Origin: Opisthocomus hoazin
Lineage: Eukaryota > Chordata > Aves > Opisthocomiformes > Opisthocomidae
DNA length: 64,000 nt
Direction of reading: 5' to 3'
Assembly: GCF_030867145.1 (NCBI RefSeq)
Contig: NC_134434.1
Location: forward strand, 9,052,001-9,116,000
Below the pieces are notes generated by a model. That model worked only from the letters and a program-made list of their open reading frames with translations, made no database searches and was not told the origin of the DNA. Positions 47,501 to 59,500 of this stretch are shown piece by piece (position 1 is the first letter of the stretch; each line of letters starts with the position of its first letter). The position numbers were made by a program, and so were the translations under genes.

Positions 47501-50500
47501 TGAGGGTGGTGAGACACTGCAACAGGTTGCCCAGGGAAGCTGTGGATGCCCCATCATTGTAAGTGTTCAAGGTCAGGTTGGACAGGGCTTTCAGCAATCT
47601 GATCTAGTGAAAGATGTCCCTGCCCATGGCAGGGGGGTTTGAACTAGGTGTTCTTTAAAGGTCCTTTCCAACCCAAACCATCCTATGATTCTATATACTT
47701 GCTTCACTGGTTGCAATTCTGTAATAACTTGTAATATACATATATTTGCTTTACTCTTGCAATATACATATGCATTTGCTTTCCTAGTAGTAATTGTGTA
47801 GTGACTTCTAGTGTGTGTGTATATTTGTTGTTACTTATAACAGTTTTGTAATGATTTTTAATAAAGAAATTCTCAGAATCTCGGACCTCTGTGTGCTTGT
47901 GTATTGTGGAATCCTGAGAACCCCATGGTCAGGATTTTACACACCCGTGGGTCAAGTAGCTCTCATGGGTCGTGACTGTGACCTTAAATGAATTTAGAGT
48001 TCTGTGGCAAAAGTTGTCACCTTGCTCTGCAAGCTGTCTGTTTTCTGCCAGAGGAAGAGAGAACAACATCTGCTCATCAAGACTCTCCATTTCTTTCCTC
48101 ATTTGTGCAACAGCAGCCCGAAGGCTGGCATTCTGCTCCTGCAGCTTTTTTATTTTCAAGGCAGAAATATCTTTGCTCAGAGAACTTTTAACATAATATT
48201 GAAATACCTGTAAAATAAAAGTACAACACAGTAACAGTGTTTCATTAATGAGCAACACATATCCTCTCCACAACACCACATACAGAGATCCTAATACTTT
48301 CAGTCCATGAACAGACTTGGCAGAAAGGAACCACAGGAAGAAAAGAAACAGATCTGGTTATTATGGGGGTTTGCTAGGGAAAAAAAGTGCTATGATGAGA
48401 ACCTGAGATAGAGGAGGAGGCATAGATGGTCAGCAGGATGGCCACAGAGGTGGCTCTGTCTTATCACTGTTGTTCTTTGAAGAGTGCTATCTCTTATCTC
48501 TTCTGTGTATGGGTAACCTACCTCCTTAAAGAACTTACTGGCTCAACAGCAGTCCCCTTTCTGACTTGTTGAATTCTTGGAAGTGTAATTGGACATCATT
48601 TGTTCACAAGAACATAAAGAGGCTGGACATCCTTTGCTAAACTGGAAAAGGGGAAGCAGTATATGGATTACTTCTAGGCAACCTGGACAACTGACAACTT
48701 CTAGAAAACCTCTAGGCACTTCAATTCTGAAATAAGTACCAATGTCTTCGTTGTGCGCATTAGTTATAGACAAGCTAACAGTGAATGATGTAAAAGGAAT
48801 ATTTGTCAGATAGCGATTTAAGCTCTGCCTTCACAAAGGCCTTGACGCTGACTTTTGGAATTATACTTGGTGGAAGTATGAATTGATGAGCAAATGTCGT
48901 TCTTACAGACTTTCAGAACTGAAGAGGCTGACAAAACCCAGGTTGCCAAAGCTGCTTTAACTACTGTAAAAAAAAGTAATTTATGTTAGTAAAATATGAG
49001 CAGCTTGCTTAGAGAGTAATACATCCCTGAATAATTCTATTTCTTAAACTTTTGAAGGGGCATTGCTCAGTGTTTTCTTCATGAGCTGCACACAGCCTTA
49101 AAGATTATCTTAAGAGATTTGGTTTGGAAAGCTAGTCCTGTGCAAAACTTGCTAGATCACTCTAAGAACCGCTTTACTCTGTTACGCTGAAAGTTGCTAG
49201 CTCCAGAATCCAATTCTTGACAAGTCAGCAACATATGTTTATGAAAAATACAGGAAAAAGGACAAGTATGGAAACTTCTTCATCAATGACCTGGATGAAG
49301 AGTTAGAATGTACCCTCAGCAAGTTTACTGATGACACAAAACTGGGAGGAGTGGTGGATACAGTAGCAGGCTGTGCTGCCATTCAGCGAGACCTGGACAG
49401 GCTGGAAAGTTGGGCAGAGAGGAACCTTATGAAGTTCAACGAGGGCAAGTGCAGGGTCCTGCACCTGGGAAGGAACAACCCCATGCACCAGTACAGGCTT
49501 GGGCTGGACCTGCTGGAGTGCAGCTCTGTGGAGAGGGACCTGGGAATGCTAGTGGACGACAGGTTGACCAGGGATCAACCTGACCAGGGATCCTGGGTGC
49601 ATTCAGAGGAGTGTGGGAGGTTCTCCTTCCCCTCTACACTGCCCTGGTGAGGCCCCATCTGCATTCTTCTGTCCAGTTCTGGGCTCCCCAGTTCAAGAAA
49701 GATGAGGAGCTACTGGAGAGAGTCCAGCGGAGGGCTATGAGGATGATGAGGGGACAAGAGCATCTGTCCTATGAGGAAAGGCTGAGGGAGCTGGGCTTGT
49801 TCAGCCTGGAGAAGAGAAGGCTGCGAGGGGACCTAATAAATGCTTATAAATACCTGCAGGGTGGGTGTCAGGAGGATGGGGCCAAACTCTTTCCAGTGGT
49901 GCCCAGTGACAGGACAAGGGGCAATGGGCACAAACTGAAGCAGAGGAAGTTCCAGCTGAACCCGAGGAAGAACTTCTTCACTCTGAGGGTGATGGAGCAC
50001 TGGAACAGGCTGCTCAGGGAGTTTGTGGAGTCTCCTTCTCTGGAGATATTCAAGACCCGCCTGGACAAGGTCCTGTGCAGCCTGCTGTAGGTGACCCTGC
50101 TTCAGCAGGGGGGTTGGACTAGATGACCCACAGAGGTCCCTTCCAACCCTGAACATTCTGTGATTCTGTGAAATGCTTCGTCTCACATGTCTCCTCAATT
50201 TCCAAATCTGCAACTTTGGGTGAGGGAAGAAAAAGGAAAAGCAGATGTGACAAAAAAAGCCAAAGACACAGAGAATGATTGGAAAATACATTTTCTAGTC
50301 ACTTGAAATTCCAGCACAATCTTCAGGAAAAAATTCTAGTACGAGCAATGGGATATAAGGACCAGGATATTAGGGGCCTGATAGGATTGACTTCTGCTGT
50401 TTCTTCATTCAAAGTGTGACTGCAAACATTTTTAAAGATGTTACATTAGATGAATGGCAGTGTATTCTAACTGTGGTTTCAACCAAACAAAGGATGCAGA

Positions 50501-53500
50501 ATTGAGATTTCACCCCTGTAAAATCTTTCTAGATGATGGAAACATTTGTCATCAGCCATTTAAGAAATGCAGATACTGTTTGGTACAGGAGTATTAGAAA
50601 GGCCTGCAGCTGTGGAACACACACTCCTACAGTCACTAAATGAATCCTGATTCGCAGACTAGGTGTTTTTGAAAAGGTAAAGACCGTCTAATATGTTTGG
50701 AAAGTTTGTATCAAATGCTGCTAATCTATGTTTCTGAGCCCAAAAAATATTTTGTTGTATTCAACCCTAACCTTAAATTGTTGCAAAACAGCAGTTCTGC
50801 CTCTTGAGAGGGAAAGGCAATTCATGAGGCCCTGCACATAGGACACGTGTCAGCAAAATACTTAAATCTCAACATTTATGCCTTGCACAGCCTCAAACAC
50901 TACTCCTTCTCTGTCTTCTCCATCATTCCCCACTTCCTTCAGTCCCCTTATTTCTACAGTCATAAGTCTGTTCGGTCAGTGTGATCTGAAAGTGTGATTT
51001 GGAATGCTAATAGCCTTCAGATTACGTTTCCCTGTTGTAAAGACAACGGCTGCCCTACAGCCTCTTTCTCACGTGGCTCTTTCTGCCCTAACAGTACAGA
51101 GTACCCAGAAGATGAGGATAATCTCTATTCTGCTTTTACAATCTCTCCAAGGCTGTTAACGTGAGGGGAAAGGGAGTTATTTTTATAAAAAGTCACAAAG
51201 GGAAAGGCACCAGTAGGTACCAATATATCACCCAGGTGTGTTCTGAATTTTGGGGCCCAGAACTTCATCCCAACCTGCAACCTACACAAGAACCATCACA
51301 GTTTGAATCAGAAATACAACTGTTCCAGATTTTTGCTAGTGGAAAAGGGTCTAGACAGAAGACCACATAATCATCCAGAATTACTGTAAGCAATCTTTTC
51401 TTATCTGTGCACTTGTATGGTATTATTAGCATGCTCCAGCTAGGCAGACATGACCTAAGTCATACTCAAAATCAGTTACGAGCAAGATTCTCCAGGCTGG
51501 TGTGTTTCACATCTCTGATGCTTAATTAAAGGCCAAGAATGACTACTGCAGTATTTCTAGCACCCTCATGGGGTCTCAGATCAATCTGAAAAAAGGACCT
51601 GTATGCTGAAGATACTGCACTAGGGTGTATTTAATCTTTCTTGCCGCAGCCGCCTGAACCAGAGGCTAGCCAACATACTATTCCTTCTTTAAGAAGACTC
51701 ATTGACACAAATGCTAGAAATTTTAAACTTCTAATCATTTTTCACCCTCTGTTTGTTTACAATTCATTGTGCACACAAAACTTAAGGGAAAGGGTTCTAG
51801 TTCAGAATAACAGATTTTTTTTGTTGTTGTTGTTGTTCATTTGTTTTATTGGGCCCAAACTCTTTTCAGTGGTGCCCAGTGACAGGACAAGAGGCAAGGA
51901 GGACAAACTGAAACATAGGATGTTCCATCTGAACACGAGGAAAAACTTCTTTACTTTGAGGGTGACAGAGCACTGGATCAAGCTGCCCAGAGAGGTTATG
52001 GAGTCTCCTTCTTTAGAGATATTCAAAACCCACTTGGACACAGTCCTGTGCAACCTGCTCTAGGTGAACCTGCTTTAGCAGGGGTGTTGGACTAGATGAT
52101 CTCCAGAGGTCCCTTCCAATCCCTACCATTCTGTGATTCTGTGATTTTGTGGTTTGTTTTTTAAACAATGGCCCTTCACATAAATCAGAGACAAAAATGG
52201 TTTTGCTGAGATGGATACTGCTTATCCTACAGACAAAAAATGCAAAACAGAGTATGTTAACAACTGAAAGAAATGTGTGACAATGAAAACAAAGTCTTGC
52301 CAACAACAGTAGTAGTCAGTTACAGTGGAAGACAACAGTGAAGGTGAACAGTAAAAGAAGAATCCTTCTCCAACCCTGAGTCTTTTGGTATTTTAACGAT
52401 TAATGATTAATTTTCAAATCAGTCCAGTTTGAAATGAAATTGAAAAGACAACTTGCCCCATAGTAAGCTTTTGTTAGCAGTCTGCTTTTGTCTAATTTAT
52501 TATTAAAATTGTTTTCAGGAAGTATCTTTCTGAGTACAACAATATATGCACGCAGAAACCACTACGCTTGCTTAACATTGCTTTTTCTTATCAGCAAGCT
52601 CTGATAATACACTCTTAACCGCTCTCTGTTGAGCATCTGTAGCTGCCCAGCAGGGCGCACTGCAGCACACTCTTTACTTCCAATCTTTTACAAAAGACAG
52701 TTCCCTACTTGTAATGCATTATCCTTCAGCGCAGCTTCAAACCAGCATTATGTCTGCAATTTTGAATGGCTTTTTCTAATATAGGTACTTTAATAAGTAG
52801 CAATGAAAGGAAAACTAGTTTGTGATACTAAAATAAAAGACATTATTTTAAACAGCTGGCAAGTTAGTATGTTGAAACATTGCCTTCAAATTTTAACTTT
52901 ACTACTTTAAAATCTACCCTGAATTGCAACTAACACAGAGCCTCAGAACATTTCAGAACTAATTCTTCCCTTTCTGATGTGCCATGATGGTACAGTACAT
53001 TGTCTTGTTTTGGAGCAACTGTCTACATCAAGCTTGCTCCTTTTGCCAGTGAGTAATGTATCAGACCCATAACGAAGCCTGTGACACCTAATCTATTTGT
53101 ATTCCAGGCTAGATATACCCGTATTTTTAGTTAAACATATGAAACAGATGAACTGCTTACAAGAAGTCCAGTGGAAACAAGCCCCATAAGGAATAAATTC
53201 ATCCAAGTCAAGACATTAAGCGTTGTCTAACCTGTTTCTCCCCTTCAGGTGAAATACTGTGATTAAAAGATGCTTTTGTTGGCTGTTCTCTCTCAACAGT
53301 CAAAGCAGAAAGCACAGTCTTCACTTCCTGCAACCTGCAATCTGTTTTCTGTAGATCAGCTTCAACCTAGGAGGGATGGGAGGGAAGGGAGGGAAAGCAG
53401 AGGACATCAGTATCTTGAGGACAAAGGGTGTAAAGGGTTTAAAAAAAAAAAAAAAAGGAAATCAAAGAAAAAGATGTTTTAAATCACAGGGCAGGGACCT

Positions 53501-56500
53501 AAAGCGTATTGCTTTTGGCTTAGTCAAAAAATGCCTTCACAGAAAAATAATTTGGCTTCATTGTCTTATCTTCTGTATGTAAAATGGACAATGCTGATTC
53601 ATATCTCAGATGTATTTCTATGCTACACCTGTTGATGCCTATGAATCATTTTGGGAAGACAATGGTAAAATAAAACGCCAGGGTAAATGCCTGCATTCTA
53701 AGCTTTGTAAAAGAGTGTTTCCTCTGTACCCACAAGTTTACCAGGCAACCGGTCACTGAGAATTATTGTTAGTCCATTGTGTAAACAATAAACATGTATT
53801 TCATATTTCAGAAACACAAGCTTGTACACTTCATAAAATAGGATTTTTTTTTCCTCACACAAAAATACTCTGAATTTTCCAGGACTAATATTGTTCCCTT
53901 GATAGAGTTCAAGATGTATTATGATATGAAACTCTTTTTTGGCCTAGGGCTGCTCGAACTAAAAGCGATCTTTCTTCTGATACAATGCCAAGAGAAAAGC
54001 AGTGGCATCTCTCCAGCTGACAACTTCATTACAAGGGAGAAAAGGTTGCTATTAGAGATTGTCCATGAAAATTAATCTGGTCTCTGATCAAAAATACCTG
54101 ATGAACTGCTGTGTACAGAATTAGTTTTACAGATTGTTGAAAGAAGACCAAAGTTGCGGCTCCCCTGAGCAACGCCATGATGGAACAACTCCATAGCTCT
54201 CTATGTAACAGATGGTTCGTAAGTGGTGTTAATTTGAGATTCTCACCTGCTCTCTTGCTGAAGACAGGGTCTGTGTTAGATCCTCTGATTTCTGGCAATG
54301 ATTACTTTGAGCATTCTCACAGAGCTGCTGCCAGTCCAGTTCTGCTTTCATTTTACTCTGTTCCAGAATCCATTCTTGCTCAGCTGCCAGAGACAGTTGT
54401 TGTTTATACCTAACACACAGAGCAAAACTGTTGATTTCAGAAGGATGTTTTGTGTTTGCTTTTTGGTTTTGTTTTGGTTCATTTTTTTTTTAATTTCACA
54501 CTTTTTGGCTGACCTTATCTTCTTTCCTTTTTCTGTTTTCCAATGTATCTATTTTATTCTATTTCACTCTAAGTATTTTACTGGACAAAAGCATTTTAAT
54601 TGTTTAGAGCTCAGCAGCCTTCTAGAGTCCATCTGTACAGATATTTAGAATCAGCTTTGGAGGTCATCTCAGCTTAAGAGGCATAAACTGCTCTTCAACA
54701 CCAATACTGCTCTTGGCAATACCATACACAGCATGTGTCCCATTTGTAATAATGGAAATGAGATACAAAAGAGCTAGGAATTAAAGCTGTTGGATTCTCG
54801 GGATAAAATTCCTACGCTCAAAGGCTGCTGCATATACATACATTGAAAACGCACTGCAGAAAGAGAAGAGATAGGAGGAGCACAAAATGAGACAAACGTC
54901 ATATTCAGAATTTAAGGGCTTTCAAGACAGGTTCAATTGTCCTATGGCCGAGCTTTTATAACACCAAGCTATCAAGACTTCAGGGCATTGTTATGACTGG
55001 TTGGAAATACCACTTTAGACAAAATCTTAGTCTTCTTTACCACTCTGCATATTTCTGGAATTTGACCAACTGCGCCCTCAACTTCTCTTCCTGTCCATGC
55101 ATTGACTGAATTTGGAATTCTTTAGAGGCAGACTCCTTAGAAATCTCAAATCAGATGAGAATCTTGGCCTGGTTTTAGCGCTACAATTTCTTCTTGAAGT
55201 CTACATACAAGAACAGCTTCCCTCCCATATTAATATATACTTGCTTAAGACAATTAACAAAACATGTGATGCAATCTTGGATATAAAACTGTTCAATGAC
55301 TTTTTTTTTTTGTTTTTTTTTTTAATTAGCTCAGAGGGACTTTTTCATGAGCCAAAGTCATATTGTAAACCATGCATTTCCAGTCACACAAAATGCAGGC
55401 CATCTAAGCAACTCCTTAGTTTCCAGTGGCCTTCTTGGATTGGCAATTATCACAGAATCATAGGATCACAGGTTGGAAAAGACCTCTAAGATTATGAAGT
55501 CCAACCATCAACCCAACACCACCGTGCCTACTAAACCATATCCTGAAGTGCCACATCTACACATTTTTTAAACACCTCCAGGGATGGTGACTCTACCACC
55601 TCCCTGGGCAGCCTATTCCAATGCCTCTTTCCAGGCTGGTTATGAAAGAAATTCTTTTCTTCTGGTGTGTTGTTCCTTCTCTAGGTTCCCAGATACTTTC
55701 TTTTCCATGTAACCTCCTTTACTTGCTAAACTCTGAGGAGATGTTTCCTGATTATGTCAATCACACAACCAATGTTTATATCGAAATTTTGCTACAAATT
55801 TTGTTGCAATAGTATAGAAAGAGCATAGAACAGATTGGGTTGGAAAGATCATCTGGTCCAACTTTTCACAGGAAAGGGAGTCTAGATGAGATTATCAAGT
55901 ACCCTGTCCAATTGTGTCTTGAAAACCTCTAGTGATGAGGACTCTACCACATCCCTGGGGCAGTTGTTCCAGGGACTGATTGTTCTCACTGTAAAAATAA
56001 TTTATTTTAACACTGAAATGAAACCTCTCCCAGTGCAACTGGTACCCGTGGCCCCTTGTCTTCTCCATGCGGCTTGTGAAAAGAAAGCCTCGATCCTCTT
56101 TGCAGCTGCCCTTTATGTACTAGAAAACTGTAATGAGGTCCCCCCAAGCCTTCTCCAGATAGAAAAGATCCAACTCCTTCAGTTTTTCTTCACAGGGACG
56201 GTTCTCCAGAACGTTGATCATCTTTGTGGCCCTCTCCAGTCCATCTGTGTCTTTTTTCAACTGGGGACCAAAACTGGGCACAGTACTCCAGGTGTGGTAT
56301 CCGTTTAACCATGAATTACTGTGAGCTTTTCACATAAGTTGGGCACAAAACTGGTAGGTATGCTGTTTGGAGTTTCTTTCATCACCGCTTGTGAAACAAG
56401 ATAAATCAAGTCACTCACTTTCTAATAAGAGCATCTTTCTCTCTTAAGCAAGCACAGTGGCTCCATTCTCTTCTGCACAGCTCAGTTTCCAGACTTTTAT

Positions 56501-59500
56501 ATCTCATCTGAAGTTCTCTAAGCTGCTGCTTCAACTTTTTAAACTGTTTCACTTGGGCTTCTTTCCCTGAAGCTGGCATTGGATCCATTTCCTTGGTGGT
56601 AGCATGAGCTAGTTCTTCATGCCTAGAAGATGTAGAAAAACAGAATAAAGTGAGGTGTCTAGCAATACAAGCACATTATTTTTTATTGCTGTTGATTTAC
56701 TTTCTTATTAATTTAGTTCAAGCAAATTCAAAGAATCATTGTCGGAAGCAGTGGAAGCTGCAATCAATATCTGCTTGACAGTGGAACAGGTTGTAAGGAG
56801 GTCTTTTGCGGTTGTTTTTTCAAGAATGCCACTACTCCACTACTTGGTTGGACTTAGGACAAGGACTGAGTCCTCCTTATACCACTGCAGAGAGTTTAAC
56901 TCCAATTTATCACAGAACTTTAAGTTTGTGATTAGCACAAAGAACAGTTTCACTTAATTATGGGCTCAGGGTGATTCTATAAATTACGTGGTTGGGTTTT
57001 TTTAAGGTGACTCATAGAGAAGATATTTCAACAGGTGAACTATTTCATTCAGCATACTCTTTTACCATACTGAAAACATTCTTCCTAGTAAGAATAATTG
57101 AAACACAGCTATGATCAGGTGGCCCAAATAAGAGACTGTAGGAATTCATGGAGCAAAAATTAATTTCCTGAGCATGCGCTCACACAAAAATAGGGATCAG
57201 GTTTAAAATGAGAAAAAGGTGAGTTATTAGAAGAAAAGGCCACAGATTAGTGCCTATAGAAAACTTGAATCTAACAGTAAACAAAAAATGAGACATGCAA
57301 GTAATAGTTGTGTAATGTTCTTATCCTCAGAAATTGACCTGCATATAAATTTTAAATCATATACAAAATTTTGGATACAAATGATTAAAGCAAGACAGAA
57401 GGAACAAAAATTGAACTATGAGCAAATCTTATTTCTTAAGTTTTAACTAGTGAAGAGTAAAACATAAAAGATAAACCCCCCAATAATACTCTGGTTACTC
57501 TCTCTGTATATATCACACTGTCACTATATTCACAATCTGTCTGTAGCTGCTTGAGAAAGTATAAGTTGTGACTGAACACAACTAGACTTACTGGATTCAG
57601 ATCAAGTGTATGAAATACAAGACACTAAAACTAGCCACACACTCTAGAAGTGGGAAGAACTAAGCTTTTTAATTATATTTACTGCTTGGGAGAGGTACTC
57701 CTTTTTGCAGTAAAGGCAGAAGGTACCATTGAACCATTAAAACTTCTAAGATAAAATGTTATTTTTAAAGTGAGACAGTTTACATCCAGGAAGAATGTAG
57801 CAGAATTAACCTGAATCCATGCGACTTGGCAAATACGTCATACTAAGGGCTACTTCTTTCTGTTGTAACAATATACATTACTAGATCAATTAATTCATGT
57901 ACACAATTCCAAGTGGTTGCTAAAATAAGAGTATATGAAGAAGAATAAGCTGGAAGTGTTGTGGAGTTGTAGAGTTCGTGAAAAGCAGTTTATTTTGATC
58001 ATAATAAAAATTGTAAGATAACAAGCATCTTTCACAGCAACAAAATCATTGAACTGGTTTTCTTTCTCCAGTTTTAAATCAAACATTTCTGCTGTTTGCA
58101 GTGATTCTAGTGTTTGCATTCCAGTGTCTCTGAGGGCCTCCAGTTCTCTGGTGAGCAGCTTCACCATAGAAAGGCGGAGAATAAGACTTAGGAATTCTAA
58201 TGGGAGCCTGATATAACCTGATTTTTTTAAGAGGTCCAGAGCCCTTATACAGTTGAAGCATTAGCATCAGCTACAGAAACAAAACAGTATAGAATGTTGT
58301 AGGGTGTTTTTTTGGGAGTATGCTTCTGTTGTTTGTTCGTGGTTTTTTTTTTAATTTGTAAGTAACATTTGCATGGTATAAGGATTAGATCAACAAAGAA
58401 CTTTTAAACACCTTCCCCATAAGCTATAACCTCTGCTGTTATCTAGATTTCTACTTCCATATTACTGCAAAATACCCATTTTGTATCCTCTTCCTAAACC
58501 TATTACCTACATTAACATTAATCCTGCATAGTACCCCCACCTATCTCTGCCTAAAGTTCCTTTTACAGTTTTTTATTCAGTGACTCCTTGGCTTCCCCTG
58601 CAGCTGGCCTCACTAATACATGGGTGAAATAACTGTGGATGACCTCTCCTTCCCTTGCTTAATGCTTCCACCACCAATTTAGGTGTAAATAATAGATAGA
58701 TATAAAAAAATATATATAAAATACATAACTCAGTATAGACAATATGTTTCATAAAAAAGATATAATGGCACACGAGGCCTACTGAGAGCTATTACATTCA
58801 GATGCAGCTGCAAGCAGTATTAGAAACTGAAACAGTATTATAGATATCTAATCAAGCACGTAAGTCTGAAAATGGCAAAGATTAAAGGTTTCTTCTGAAG
58901 TACTGTCAGAGTTACACTGCAAATCACAGAGTGAGAAATATATGCAAATTTACATTTAGTAAGTATACATGCAGTTGCAGCTCCTTTGTTCATACTGAGT
59001 AAACAGCAGTTGGTCATGCAATCTTTATAGTCAAGACTGCAGTAAGACAAAGTGTTTTTAGGTCCGGTACTACAGCAGTGTCCTTTAAAAAAGGCCCAGG
59101 ACAAGGTGTGTTGAGTTTGCTGTGTAGGGCTCTAGGCCGGAGAGAACAAATCCTGCAAAACACCCATTTTGAGACGCAGGCATTGCACTTTGGAAACTTC
59201 CGCATCTTGATAAGGGACTGTGGCAGGCGACTGGAACCCTGCGGAGGCAGGGTGCCAGCTTGCAAAGCCCACCTCTCTCCCTCTGAGATGTCATGTAGGC
59301 AAGGAATTTAAGCGCTTGCACAAGGCAGCGATCATCCTTGCTCCCCACCTCATTTCAAGAACTTTTGGGAAGCACAACAGTATCCCTCCCCTGAGGAGGG
59401 ACAACCGCTACCCGAAGCTGGAGTAACTGGACCTTGAAAAGGATGGTTAATTACAATGTTCTATGTATGCTGCAAACTTGGCAGAAGAACTGAGAATTCA

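Larger units (their letters stand above)
45269..48020 (-). other. CCDC57 intron (about 2.75 kb)
   Basis: Holds a 21-bp tandem duplication (46,936-46,977), an LTR-like element (46,980-47,941) and a CR1 inserted into it. Confidence 0.7.
48208..53231 (-). other. CCDC57 intron (about 5.0 kb)
   Basis: Holds two plus-strand CR1 fragments (49,270-50,171 and 51,852-52,152). No exon seen between them. Confidence 0.7.
53367..56418 (-). other. CCDC57 introns around the 54.2 and 55.1 kb exons
   Basis: Introns are 53,367-54,246, 54,410-55,040 and 55,201-56,418. The last holds two minus-strand CR1 fragments. Nothing else recognised. Confidence 0.65.

Noticed and set aside
49351..50090. Plus-strand open frames of 99 and 159 codons that look protein-like
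   Set aside because: They are real coding remnants, but of the CR1 retrotransposon, not a host gene.
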